Shown here in pieces: positions 34,132 through 43,277 of a DNA stretch of 64,000 bases; position 1 is the stretch's first letter, and each line of letters starts with the position of its first letter. The stretch is from assembly GCF_003762925.1 (NCBI RefSeq), contig NZ_RJUK01000001.1, forward strand, positions 434,001 through 498,000, written 5' to 3'. Made by a program: the position numbers and the translations under genes. The notes below the pieces were generated by a model. It was given only the letters and a program-made list of their open reading frames with translations. It did not search any database and had not been told where the DNA came from. Source of the stretch: Marinimicrobium koreense. GTDB lineage: Bacteria; Pseudomonadota; Gammaproteobacteria; Pseudomonadales; Cellvibrionaceae.

Positions 34132-36009
34132 ATGCATAACCGCTACCCGCTCTGGAAATACCTCTTGATTCTGGGGGTTGTTACCCTGGGATTCATTTAC
34201 GCGCTGCCCAACCTCTATGCGCCCGACCCCGCCGTACAGATTTCCGGTCAATCCGGGGCGACCACCATGGATGCTTCCACGGTGGAGCAGGTAGAACGGC
34301 AACTTCAGTCACAGGGCATTGAATATGTCGGCGTAGAGCTGGGCGAAAATGCCGTTCTGGTGCGCCTGGCCAGTGAAGATGAGCAGATGACCGCCCGCCG
34401 CACCCTGCAGGAATCTCTGGGTGGTGATTTTGTGGTCGCTCTGAATCAGGCGCCGACCACACCGGATTGGCTGGTGTCTCTGGGCGGTGCCCCCATGCGC
34501 CTGGGTCTGGACCTCTCCGGTGGTGTGCACTTCCTGCTGGAAGTCGATACCGCCTCGGCCATTGAAACCCGTCAGGAAATCACTGCCGACGAAATGAAGG
34601 GCACGCTGCGCGAAGAGCGTATCCGCTACAACGCGCTGGAGGTTGAAGACGACCAGAGCATTCTGGCGCGCTTCCGTTCGGCCGAGCTGCGGGACCAGGC
34701 GCTCGCGCTGATGGAAGATGAATACGACACGCTGGTATTCCAGACCGAAGATGCCGGGGAAGAGGACTTCCGCTTTACCGCGCAGTTGAGCGAAACGGCG
34801 ATTTCTGAAATTGAAGACTACGCCCTCGGCCAGAACCTGGTGACCCTGCGCAACCGGGTGAATGAGTTGGGTGTGTCCGAGCCGGTCGTGCAGCGTCAGG
34901 GCGGCAACCGGATTATCGTGCAGCTTCCGGGGGTACAGGACACCGCCGAAGCCAAGCGGGTGATCGGCAAAACCGCCAACCTGGAATTCCGCCTGGAGGC
35001 CGGCCCGGACACGCTGGTATCCATGAAAGAAGAGTTCCCTTACCGCAGTGAAGCCGACAAGCAACGCTTTGGCGGTGCCGAGCTGGAGCGTCAGATCATT
35101 CTGACCGGTGACCATGTGGCCAACGCCACCAGCAGCTTCGATGCAGAAACCAATATGCCCCAGGTGAACATTACCCTGGACGGCCTGGGCGGTACCAAAA
35201 TGCACCGCGCGACCCGGGATAATGTCGGCCGGCGCATGGGTGTGCTGTTTATCGAGCACAAAACCCGCACCGAGTTTGAGACCAACGAAGCCGGTGAGCA
35301 GGTGGAAGTGCGGGAGAACTACGTCGAGCGGGAAATCATCAGTCTGGCCACCATTCAGAGTGCGCTGGGCAAGCAGTTCCGGATTACCGGTCTTGAGTCA
35401 CCGGCGGAAGCCTCTGAGCTGGCGCTGTTGCTGCGCGCCGGTGCCCTGGCGGCGCCCATGTACTTCGTCGAAGAGCGCACCATCGGGCCATCTCTCGGGG
35501 CGGAAAACATTCAGACCGGTTTGAACTCGGTGGTGCTCGGGTTGGCGCTGGTGCTGGTCTTTATGCTGATTTACTACCGGGTGTTCGGCATTTTTGCCAA
35601 CCTGGCCTTGGGGGCCAACATCCTTCTGCTGGTGGCGGTCATGTCCCTGCTGGGCGCCACTCTGACGCTGCCGGGTATTGCCGGTATCGTGCTGACCGTG
35701 GGTATGGCGGTGGACGCCAACGTCCTGATTTTCTCCCGGATTCGGGAAGAGCTGAAAGAGGGCGCTTCGCCCCAGTCCGCCATTTACAGCGGTTATGAGC
35801 GGGCCTTCGTCAGTATTCTGGATGCCAATATCACCACCTTGCTGGTGGCGGTCATTCTGTACGCTATTGGCACCGGTCCGGTACAGGGTTTTGCGGTCAC
35901 CCTGTCCATCGGTATTCTGACTTCCATGTTTACCGCGATCATGGGCACTCGGGCGCTGGCCAACCTGGTGTACGGCCGCCGTCGCAACCTGAAGAAGATC
36001 TGGATCTAA
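34132..36009 (+). CDS. secD: Protein translocase subunit SecD
   Basis: A 625-residue protein of the RND-like SecD family. One N-terminal helix (residues 9-26) precedes a large periplasmic region with the RLGLDLSGGVHFLLEVD motif. Five more helices follow from about residue 455 (LGLALVLVFMLIYYRVFGI onward), with AVDANVLIFSRIREELKEG at the conserved fourth helix. With SecF it uses the proton gradient to pull exported chains. Gene order tgt-secD-secF lacks yajC. It ends 12 bases before secF. Confidence 0.97.
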   Translation: MHNRYPLWKYLLILGVVTLGFIYALPNLYAPDPAVQISGQSGATTMDASTVEQVERQLQSQGIEYVGVELGENAVLVRLASEDEQMTARRTLQESLGGDFVVALNQAPTTPDWLVSLGGAPMRLGLDLSGGVHFLLEVDTASAIETRQEITADEMKGTLREERIRYNALEVEDDQSILARFRSAELRDQALALMEDEYDTLVFQTEDAGEEDFRFTAQLSETAISEIEDYALGQNLVTLRNRVNELGVSEPVVQRQGGNRIIVQLPGVQDTAEAKRVIGKTANLEFRLEAGPDTLVSMKEEFPYRSEADKQRFGGAELERQIILTGDHVANATSSFDAETNMPQVNITLDGLGGTKMHRATRDNVGRRMGVLFIEHKTRTEFETNEAGEQVEVRENYVEREIISLATIQSALGKQFRITGLESPAEASELALLLRAGALAAPMYFVEERTIGPSLGAENIQTGLNSVVLGLALVLVFMLIYYRVFGIFANLALGANILLLVAVMSLLGATLTLPGIAGIVLTVGMAVDANVLIFSRIREELKEGASPQSAIYSGYERAFVSILDANITTLLVAVILYAIGTGPVQGFAVTLSIGILTSMFTAIMGTRALANLVYGRRRNLKKIWI

Positions 36010-36021
36010 GAGAGCGCCACT

Positions 36022-37185
36022 ATGCTACCGGAATCAAAAGTGATTAATTTTATGGGCTGGCGCAAAACCTGCGCCACCATTTCCATCGTGTTGCTGCTGG
36101 CTTCCATCGTATCTCTGGCGACGCGTGGTCTGGAGTTTGGGTTGGACTTTACCGGCGGTTCCCAGGTCGAGCTGGGCTTCGATCGCCCGGCGGATCTGTC
36201 CACCATCCGCTCGGTGCTGGGCGAGCAGGGCCTTGAGAACCCCGTGGCGATTCTGTTCGGCTCGGACTCGGAAGTTCTGATCCGCACCCAGGATGCTCTG
36301 AGTGACGGTGTACTGGAGCAGTTGGAAGAGGGGCTTGCGTCCCTGTCCGACAGTGCGACCATTGCCGATGTGCGCAACGCCGCCAGCGACCAGACCCAGT
36401 TCTCCGAAGTGCTGGTGTTCAATGGCGTCAGTGAGTCAGCGCTGCGCTCGGCGGACCTGTTTGACCCGCGTTACTACGGTCGCACACAGATCGCGACTGA
36501 GGGTGAGGCCGTCACCGTTGCCGTTGAAAACGCTCTGGACAATGTCTATTCCCAATTTCTGATTGACGCCCTGGAAGAGGCGACCGGAGCGAGCATCAAT
36601 CTGCGGCGCAGCGAGTTTGTCGGCCCGCAGGTGGGTGAAGAGCTGCGCGACCAGGGCGGGCTGGGCATGTTGTTCGCTTTGGCCGTGGTGATGATCTACG
36701 TGGCGATCCGCTTCCAGTACAAATTTTCCATCGGCGCGGTTCTGGCCCTGGTTCACGATGTGATTATTGTTCTGGGTGTATTCTCGGTCCTGCGCCTGGA
36801 TTTCGATCTTACGGTGCTGGCAGCAGTGCTGGCGGTGATCGGTTATTCACTGAACGATACCATCGTTGTGTTTGACCGGGTGCGGGAAAACTTCCGCAAA
36901 ATGCGTCGCGGCACCACCAACGAGGTGATCAATACCTCCTTGACCCAGACGCTGGAGCGGACACTGCTGACCTCCTTGACCACCTTGTTGGTGTTGCTGG
37001 TGTTGTACTTCTTCGGTGGCGAGTTGATCAGTGGCTTTGCATTTGCGCTGATTGTCGGCGTGCTGGTCGGTACCTACTCTTCGGTTTATGTCTCGGCCAA
37101 CATTCTGTCGGCAATGCACCTGACCAAAGAAGACCTCATGCCACCGCCGAAAGAGGGCGAGGAGCAGGAAGAGTTGGCTCCCTGA
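36022..37185 (+). CDS. secF: Protein translocase subunit SecF
   Basis: A 387-residue protein with six helices. GLDFTGGSQVELGF is the typical first periplasmic motif, and NDTIVVFDRVRENF lies at helix 4. The periplasmic loop is about 70 residues longer than in common SecF (usual length near 315): the stretch around residues 55-170 is extended. The C-terminal tail is acidic (KEGEEQEELAP). It is the partner of SecD. Confidence 0.95.
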   Translation: MLPESKVINFMGWRKTCATISIVLLLASIVSLATRGLEFGLDFTGGSQVELGFDRPADLSTIRSVLGEQGLENPVAILFGSDSEVLIRTQDALSDGVLEQLEEGLASLSDSATIADVRNAASDQTQFSEVLVFNGVSESALRSADLFDPRYYGRTQIATEGEAVTVAVENALDNVYSQFLIDALEEATGASINLRRSEFVGPQVGEELRDQGGLGMLFALAVVMIYVAIRFQYKFSIGAVLALVHDVIIVLGVFSVLRLDFDLTVLAAVLAVIGYSLNDTIVVFDRVRENFRKMRRGTTNEVINTSLTQTLERTLLTSLTTLLVLLVLYFFGGELISGFAFALIVGVLVGTYSSVYVSANILSAMHLTKEDLMPPPKEGEEQEELAP

Positions 37186-37208
37186 GCCTCGTGAACCGCT
37201 GAAAAAGT

Positions 37209-37235
37209 GCGGATACCAGTGGTGAGGGTATCCGC
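37209..37235 (+). terminator. Perfect stem-loop after secF
   Basis: GCGGATACC and GGTATCCGC form a 9-base perfect stem around a 9-base loop, 24 bases after secF. No T run follows, so it is more likely an RNA-stabilising or weak termination hairpin. Confidence 0.4.
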
Positions 37236-37255
37236 CCGATCGATGAGCAGAGCTT

Positions 37256-39268
37256 ATGTCGAAAGGCATCACCATCAGCGATGAAGAATTGAGCCAGGCA
37301 AACAGCGACGAGCTGCGCGACCTGGTGGCACGCTATCGCCGGATTTTCAACGGTAGCGGCTACGGCTTCTGGGAGTGGGACCTCACCTCCAACCGCATTG
37401 ACTGGTCCGGCGGTTTCTGGGAATCGCTGGGGTTCAATGACGAAGATAAAATCCGCATCAGCGACGCCACAGCGCTGCCGGATTACATCCACCCCGACGA
37501 TCGGGACCACATGCTCGAAGCCGTGCGCGAACACCTGCGCAGCGGCGAACCTCTCAACACCGCCTACCGGATCCTCACCAAACGAGGCAACTACGTCTGG
37601 ACCCAGGCCCGAGCGAACTCCATTCGCGACAAGTACGGCCGGGTCATGTACATCTCCGGGGTCAACTTCGATATCACCGAGCTGAAGAATGTCGAAGCGG
37701 CCCTGCGTGAAAGTGAGGCGCGTCAGGCTCGCATCATCCAGGCGTCCAATGACGGTATCTGGGAGTGGTACGCAGACCGCAAGGGTTTCCACTTTTCCAA
37801 TCGTTGCTGGGAGCACGCAGGCTACGACGAGAAAGACGATGTGGTGATCCGGGGGCAGAACCGCCTGTCGGTATGGCGCTCTCATATTCACCCGCAAGAC
37901 CTCCCCAAGTTTGACCAGACCCTGGCGGATCACATGGCCGGGCGGGCACCGTTTGATATCGAGTACCGGATTTTCGGCAAAGACGGAGATATCCGCTGGA
38001 TTCGTGCCCGGGGGCGCGCCAGCTTTGACATCGAGGGCAATCCGGTGCGTATGTCCGGCACCAACATGGATATCACCGATATCAAGCGCGCCGAAGAGCG
38101 GGTGGTACAGGCCAAAGACGCGGCGGAAAAAGCCAATCAGGCCAAGTCCGACTTCCTCTCCAGCATGAGTCACGAGCTGCGCACGCCGCTCAATGCCATT
38201 CTGGGGTATGCGCAGCTGTTTCAGTATGACGACAACCTCACCGACAGTCAGATGGATAACGCCCGGGAAATCCGCAAGGCGGGCGAGCATCTGCTGCAAC
38301 TGATCAATGATGTGTTGGATCTGGCCAAGATCGAGTCCGGCCGGATGACCTTCTCTCTGGAGCCGGTGTTGGTGTCCCGGGTGGTGGCCGAGTGCTTTAC
38401 GTTGATACAACCTCAGGCCGATGCCGGTGGCATCAAGCTCAGTGCGGATCTCAAACGGCTGGAGAGCACCTACGTGGTGGCCGACAACACCCGCCTGAAG
38501 CAGGCGTTGCTCAATCTGGTCAGCAATGCGGTGAAATACAATCAGGTCGGTGGTGAAGTGGCAGTCAGTTTGTCGGAGCGGGACGATAACCGCCTTCGTA
38601 TCACGGTTCGCGATACCGGCCAGGGTATACCGGCCAGCCGTCAGCACGAAGTGTTTCAGCCCTTCAATCGCCTGAACGCGGAGTACTCAAAAGTCGAAGG
38701 GTCTGGTGTCGGGCTGGTGATTACCAAGCAGTTGGTCGAAATGATGGGCGGTAAGCTGTCTTTCGAGAGCACCGAGGGGGTGGGTACCGAGTTCTGGATG
38801 GATCTGCCTCTGTCCACGGAGTGGAATCAGGATCTGGTGGTCAACCGCCGGGAGCATGACCCGACGGCGGATGAGGAGCCGGAAGCGTTGGTGCTTGAAG
38901 AGCCTCGGACCATTCTGTACGTGGAGGACAACCCGTCCAATATCCGCCTGATGCAACAGATCCTGAGTCGCTACCCGATGTTGACGCTGGAAGTGGCCGA
39001 AGAGGCGTTCCTCGGGATTTACAAGGCTCGCAGTGAGCGGCCGGACGTGATCATTCTGGATATCAATCTGCCGGGGATGGATGGCTACGAGGCGTTGTCG
39101 GTGTTAAAGCGTGACCCCGTGACCGCGGATATTCCGGTGGTGGGGCTGTCGGCCAACGCCATGGCCTACGATGTGGAGCGGGGCCGCAAGGCGGGGTTTT
39201 TTGATTACCTGACCAAGCCGGTGGAAATCAATCACCTGGTTCGGACGCTCAAGAAGCTCTTGGCTTAG
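37256..39268 (+). CDS. PAS-containing hybrid sensor histidine kinase
   Basis: A 670-residue soluble kinase without membrane helices. Two PAS domains (about 30-145 and 155-275, PAC ends VNFDITELK and TNMDITDIK) are followed by HisKA with His306 in SSMSHELRTPLNAI, an HATPase domain (about 410-530, N box LLNLVSNAVKYN, G boxes DTGQGIP and GSGVGL) and a receiver domain with Asp602 in ILDINLPGMDG and Lys654. It is probably cytoplasmic and senses an internal signal. It has no linked response regulator, and phosphorylation may pass to an unlinked partner. Confidence 0.93.
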   Translation: MSKGITISDEELSQANSDELRDLVARYRRIFNGSGYGFWEWDLTSNRIDWSGGFWESLGFNDEDKIRISDATALPDYIHPDDRDHMLEAVREHLRSGEPLNTAYRILTKRGNYVWTQARANSIRDKYGRVMYISGVNFDITELKNVEAALRESEARQARIIQASNDGIWEWYADRKGFHFSNRCWEHAGYDEKDDVVIRGQNRLSVWRSHIHPQDLPKFDQTLADHMAGRAPFDIEYRIFGKDGDIRWIRARGRASFDIEGNPVRMSGTNMDITDIKRAEERVVQAKDAAEKANQAKSDFLSSMSHELRTPLNAILGYAQLFQYDDNLTDSQMDNAREIRKAGEHLLQLINDVLDLAKIESGRMTFSLEPVLVSRVVAECFTLIQPQADAGGIKLSADLKRLESTYVVADNTRLKQALLNLVSNAVKYNQVGGEVAVSLSERDDNRLRITVRDTGQGIPASRQHEVFQPFNRLNAEYSKVEGSGVGLVITKQLVEMMGGKLSFESTEGVGTEFWMDLPLSTEWNQDLVVNRREHDPTADEEPEALVLEEPRTILYVEDNPSNIRLMQQILSRYPMLTLEVAEEAFLGIYKARSERPDVIILDINLPGMDGYEALSVLKRDPVTADIPVVGLSANAMAYDVERGRKAGFFDYLTKPVEINHLVRTLKKLLA

Positions 39269-39278
39269 GTAACGTTAG

Positions 39279-39364
39279 GTGACGGCGGATGCGCGCTGCG
39301 CGCTTATCCGCCCTACGGCCGGTTGTGTAGGGCGGATAAGCGCAAAGCGCGCATCCGCCGTTAC
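39279..39364. repeat. Two head-to-head REP-like palindromes
   Basis: Units 39279-39317 and 39326-39364 are inverted with respect to each other, both with the core CGGAT...ATCCG and the centre GCGCGC. Together they can form a large cruciform between the kinase and suhB, which are convergent. Confidence 0.88.
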
Positions 39365-39395
39365 CACTCCCAACCGCGTCCACCAGCTTTCTAAC

Positions 39396-40196
39396 TCAAA
39401 CGTGTCCCAAATGCTTCTGCACCACCTGCAACACCGGCTTGAACACCTTCGGTGTACCACACACGATGTGGCCGGTATCCATATACGAGGTGCCGCCGCG
39501 GAAGTCGCTGATCAAGCCGCCGGCCTCTTTCACCAGTAGCACGCCCGCCGCGAAATCCCACTCGTTCAGATGCATTTCCCAGAAGGCGTCATAGCGTCCT
39601 GCGGCCACATAGGCCAGATCGAGCGCCGCTGAGCCCGCGCGGCGAATGCCGGCGGTCTGGCCTGCGAGTTCACTGATGCAGGCGAGGAAGGGCTGGATTT
39701 TGGCCAGGGCCGGGCCATCGAACGGGATGCCGGTACCCAGCAGGGCACCTTCCAGGCCGCGACGGGTGGATACCCGGATACGACGGCCGTTGAGTGACGC
39801 GCCGCGGCCGCGGCTGGCGGTAAATTCCTCGCGCTTGACGGGGTCGAGTACCACGGCGTGCTCAACCTGTCCTTTGTAAAAGCAGGCAATGGAGACGGAA
39901 AAATGGGGCATGCCATGCACGAAATTGGTGGTGCCGTCGATCGGATCGATCACCCAGACATAGTCCGGGTTCTTGCCCTGGGTGGTCCCGCTTTCTTCAC
40001 CGCGGAAACTGTGGTCCGGGTAGGCCTTGCGCAACACCTGAATGATCGCCTGTTCGGCTCCCCGATCCACTTCGGTGACGAAGTCGTTGGGGCTTTTGTT
40101 TTCAACCTTGATGGTGTCCGGGCGTTCGTAGGCGCGTTCAATCAGTTCTGCCGCCTTGCGCGCCGCGCGCAAAGCCATCGTCAACATGGGTTCCAT
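39396..40196 (-). CDS. suhB: Inositol-1-monophosphatase SuhB
   Basis: A 266-residue IMPase with metal motifs GEESG, WVIDPIDGTTNFVHGMPHF and WEMHLNEWDFAAGVLLVKEAGG. SuhB hydrolyses inositol phosphate and, in E. coli, also assists rRNA transcription antitermination. The ATG at 40196 was chosen from family length; the frame stays open upstream without homology. It is divergent from trmJ with about 230 bases between. Confidence 0.95.
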   Translation of the reverse strand: MEPMLTMALRAARKAAELIERAYERPDTIKVENKSPNDFVTEVDRGAEQAIIQVLRKAYPDHSFRGEESGTTQGKNPDYVWVIDPIDGTTNFVHGMPHFSVSIACFYKGQVEHAVVLDPVKREEFTASRGRGASLNGRRIRVSTRRGLEGALLGTGIPFDGPALAKIQPFLACISELAGQTAGIRRAGSAALDLAYVAAGRYDAFWEMHLNEWDFAAGVLLVKEAGGLISDFRGGTSYMDTGHIVCGTPKVFKPVLQVVQKHLGHV

Positions 40197-40423
40197 AGGG
40201 CAATCAGTCTTTTCGTGAAAAATGGGAAAGAACGGGGCGAGGGCGGGCCTCGCGAAGGCCGCACAGTATAACGGCAAGCGCGCCGGCTCGCCAGCGCCAT
40301 GGCGCAATTGTCCCATCTTGGCCGGGGCGGGCCGCCGTGAACCCGGGCCGGGTGGTTCATGATAGAATGCGCGGCCTTTAGGGGCCCCGCGCCCACGCAA
40401 TCGCTATCGATCAAGAGACCGTT

Positions 40424-41233
40424 ATGACCGCCAACCCTTTTGACAATATCCGCATCGTTCTGGTGAATACCTCTCATCCGGGCAACATCGGTGGTGCCGC
40501 CCGGGCCATGAAGAATATGGGGCTGTCCCGCCTCTATCTGGTGGAGCCCAAGGAGTTTCCCTCGGAAAAAGCCGTCTGGCGGGCCGCCGGGGCACTGGAT
40601 GTGCTGGATAAAGCCGTGGTGGTGGAGACGCTGGATGAGGCCATTGAGGGCTGTGGCCTGGTGGTCGGCACCAGCGCCCGCGAACGTCGGATTCCCTGGC
40701 CGCTGGTGGACCCACGCCAGTGCGGCGAGCGGTGCTGGCAGGAGGCGGGCGAGCACGAGGTGGCACTGCTGTTCGGGCGCGAGGACCGGGGGCTGACCAA
40801 CGAGGAGCTGCACAAGTGCCAGTACCATGTGCATATTCCCGCCAACCCGGAATACAGCTCCCTGAATCTGGCCACCGCCGTGCAGGTGCTGTGCTACGAG
40901 CTGCGTATGGCCCACCTCTCGCAGCAAGAGGGCGGCCCGTTGGGCAAAACCGAATGGGATATGCCCCCCGCCAAAAGCGAGGCTTTAGAGCGGTATTTCG
41001 AGCACCTTCAGCAGACGCTGGAAACCCTGGACTTCCTCAACCCGGATAACCCCCGCCAGACCATGACCCGGCTGCGCCGCCTGTACCACCGCATCCGCCC
41101 GGATGAGATGGAGCTGAGCATTCTGCGCGGCGTGCTGACGGCCACGCAAAACTACATTTACCACACGGATAAACGCCTGAAATCCCTTGAGGCGGCGCCG
41201 GAGAACGAAAAGCCCTTGGATAATGGCGAATAG
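40424..41233 (+). CDS. trmJ: tRNA (Cm32/Um32) 2'-O-methyltransferase TrmJ
   Basis: A 269-residue SPOUT methyltransferase: NIRIVLVNTSHPGNIGGAARAMKNMG at the N-terminus, LVVGTSARERR, LLFGREDRGLTNEEL and IPANPEYSSLNLATAVQVLCYE for the trefoil knot. It methylates the ribose at position 32. The gene stop overlaps the IscR site that controls the Fe-S cluster. In many gammaproteobacteria the order suhB, trmJ, iscR is kept. Confidence 0.95.
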   Translation: MTANPFDNIRIVLVNTSHPGNIGGAARAMKNMGLSRLYLVEPKEFPSEKAVWRAAGALDVLDKAVVVETLDEAIEGCGLVVGTSARERRIPWPLVDPRQCGERCWQEAGEHEVALLFGREDRGLTNEELHKCQYHVHIPANPEYSSLNLATAVQVLCYELRMAHLSQQEGGPLGKTEWDMPPAKSEALERYFEHLQQTLETLDFLNPDNPRQTMTRLRRLYHRIRPDEMELSILRGVLTATQNYIYHTDKRLKSLEAAPENEKPLDNGE

Positions 41234-41254
41234 TTGAGTAAAATACTTGGTTAT
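41230..41254 (+). promoter_or_regulatory. IscR type 1 binding site
   Basis: ATAGTTGAGTAAAATACTTG and the next five bases match the 25-base IscR type 1 consensus at 21 positions. It overlaps the trmJ stop and lies about 65 bases before iscR, so [2Fe-2S]-IscR should repress the whole cluster. Confidence 0.85.
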
Positions 41255-41319
41255 AGACGGGTGGGTTTCCGACAGCTCGGTATCCACTCTCCACCAAGGC
41301 TAGAGGCGACAATCCGGGC

Positions 41320-41796
41320 ATGAGACTGACTACCAAAGGTCGATACGCGGTCACCGCGATGCTGGACCTGGCCCTGCACAGTGAGCAGGGGCCAGTGAGC
41401 CTTGCGGATATCTCCAATCGCCAGGGTATATCCCTGTCCTATCTGGAACAGCTGTTTGCCAAGCTGCGTCGGCAGAAGCTGGTGAGCAGTGTTCGCGGCC
41501 CCGGCGGCGGTTACCGCCTGGCGGAGCGCCTTGAAGCCATCTCGGTGGCACAAGTGGTGGATGCGGTCAGTGAGTCCCTCGATGCCACCCGCTGTGAGGG
41601 CAAAGGGGACTGCCAGAACGGCAAAGTATGCCTGACGCACCACCTCTGGGAAGATCTCAGTGCCCAAATTCATCAGTTTTTAAGTGATATCAGCCTGGCG
41701 GATCTGGTCGAACGGCGCGACATTCAAGCGGTTCGGGCCCGTCAGGACCACCAACAGCAGCTCTCGGCTGAGCAGATTCTGTGCAGCCAGCTGTAG
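41320..41796 (+). CDS. iscR: Fe-S cluster regulator IscR
   Basis: A 158-residue Rrf2-family winged-helix repressor. [18 protein letters not shown] is the conserved start, [12 protein letters not shown] the recognition helix, and Cys92, Cys98, Cys104 and His107 the [2Fe-2S] ligands, at the same numbering as E. coli. It represses its own operon at the site at 41230. Here it controls a SUF-type, not ISC-type, assembly cluster. Confidence 0.97.
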   Translation: MRLTTKGRYAVTAMLDLALHSEQGPVSLADISNRQGISLSYLEQLFAKLRRQKLVSSVRGPGGGYRLAERLEAISVAQVVDAVSESLDATRCEGKGDCQNGKVCLTHHLWEDLSAQIHQFLSDISLADLVERRDIQAVRARQDHQQQLSAEQILCSQL

Positions 41797-41838
41797 ACGC
41801 CGTTCCGGTACCGTCTAGCAACGAGGTTTGAGTAATCG

Positions 41839-43023
41839 ATGACGTTGAGCGCTCCACGTCAGCCCATTTATCTGGACTATGCCGCCACCACGCCGGTCGA
41901 CCCGGCGGTGGCCGAGCAGATGGCGGCCTGCCTGACGCGGGAGGGCAATTTTGCCAACCCGGCCTCGCGCTCCCATCTGTATGGATGGCAGGCGGAAGAA
42001 GCGGTGGAGAATGCCCGTCAACAGGTGGCGGACCTGATCGGCGCGGATAACCGCGAAATTGTCTGGACCAGTGGCGCTACCGAGGCGGATAACCTGGCGC
42101 TCAAAGGCGTCTGGGAAGCGCGCCGCCGGGCAGGGTTGCCCGCAGGCCACCTGATTGTCTCCGCGATTGAACACAAGGCGGTGCTTGATCCTGCTCACTG
42201 GTTGGCGGAGCAGGGCGTTGAGGTCACCTATCTGACCCCTAATGCCAGCGGACGGATTGAGGCGGAAGTGGTACGCGCCGCGCTGCGGGACGATACGTTT
42301 CTGGTCAGCGTGATGCATGTGAACAATGAGCTTGGCAGCGTCAACGACATTGCCGGGATCGGCGCCATCTGCCGGGAACAGGACATCCTGTTTCACGTTG
42401 ATGCAGCCCAGAGTGGCGGGCGGCTGGCGTTGAATGTGGCGGAACAGAACGTGGACCTGATGTCCCTCTCGGCGCACAAAATGTACGGCCCGAAAGGCAT
42501 TGGTGCTTTGTATGTTCGTCGTGATCCGGGGGTGAAAATCAGCGCCCAGATTCACGGCGGTGGTCACGAGCGGGGCATGCGCTCCGGCACCTTGCCCACC
42601 CATCAGTGTGTGGGCATGGGGGCGGCGGCCCAGTTGGCCGCTGATCGCCTGGCGGAAGATCCGCCGCGTATTGCCGCCTTGCGGGATGAGTTGTGGCAGG
42701 GCATTGCCGATCTGCCGGGCATCCAGTTGAACACGGACCTGGCTCACACGGCCTGCGGTCATCTGAATATTGCGTTCGGTGGTTGCGATGGTGAAATGCT
42801 ACTGCTGTCGCTGCGCCAACTCGCGGTGGCGACCGGCTCGGCCTGTACCTCGGCGAGTCTGGAGCCGAGCTATGTGCTCAAGGCGATTGGCCTGAGTAAC
42901 GATCTGGCCCAGGCCTCTTTGCGTATAAGTCTGGGGCGCCTGACCACCGAGGACGAGGTGCAGTTCGCGATCCAGCACATTCGCGACGTGGTGCCAAAGC
43001 TGCAACGTAAGGCCAGCGCCTAA
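41839..43023 (+). CDS. iscS: Cysteine desulfurase IscS
   Basis: A 394-residue group I desulfurase: PLP-Lys in LSAHKMYGPKGIGALY, HGGGHERGMRSGTLPTHQ, and the mobile loop GSACTSASLEPSYVL with the catalytic Cys. It provides persulfide sulfur. IscU, HscAB and ferredoxin, normally downstream of iscS, are absent; SUF genes follow instead. A second desulfurase (sufS) is 4 kb downstream. Confidence 0.93.
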   Translation: MTLSAPRQPIYLDYAATTPVDPAVAEQMAACLTREGNFANPASRSHLYGWQAEEAVENARQQVADLIGADNREIVWTSGATEADNLALKGVWEARRRAGLPAGHLIVSAIEHKAVLDPAHWLAEQGVEVTYLTPNASGRIEAEVVRAALRDDTFLVSVMHVNNELGSVNDIAGIGAICREQDILFHVDAAQSGGRLALNVAEQNVDLMSLSAHKMYGPKGIGALYVRRDPGVKISAQIHGGGHERGMRSGTLPTHQCVGMGAAAQLAADRLAEDPPRIAALRDELWQGIADLPGIQLNTDLAHTACGHLNIAFGGCDGEMLLLSLRQLAVATGSACTSASLEPSYVLKAIGLSNDLAQASLRISLGRLTTEDEVQFAIQHIRDVVPKLQRKASA

Positions 43024-43033
43024 ATAGGCGGAC

Positions 43034-43198
43034 GTCGGATTACGGCCTGCGGCCTAATCCGACCTACGAGAGGGTGAACACCAGCACCGAACAAAACAAG
43101 TAGGTTGGATTAGCAAAGCGTAATCCGACTTAACGCAAGGGATGCGGAAACAGGGCACCAAAGTACCCGTAGGGCGGATTAGCGAAGCGTAATCCGAC
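43034..43198. repeat. Three REP-like palindromes, TCGGATTA subtype
   Basis: Units 43034-43068 (GTCGGATTACGGCC to TAATCCGACCTAC), 43100-43134 and 43169-43198 (GTAGGGCGGATTAGCG to TAATCCGAC). They fill the 254-base gap between iscS and sufB. Compared with other copies, the arms read TCGGATTA instead of GCGGAT. Confidence 0.85.
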
Positions 43199-43277
43199 AG
43201 AACAACGCGAACAATCGCGGAATCGAACAACCGAATTTTAGCTAACTCACTCCGAATGCGGAGACAGAGGTGAAGTG

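Noticed and set aside
40363-40368. TAGAAT box before trmJ
   Set aside because: No -35 box is found at 16-18 bases upstream, so I do not call a promoter.
43034-43198. Possible CRISPR array
   Set aside because: The three repeats are palindromes in mixed orientation with uneven spacing, and no cas genes are present.
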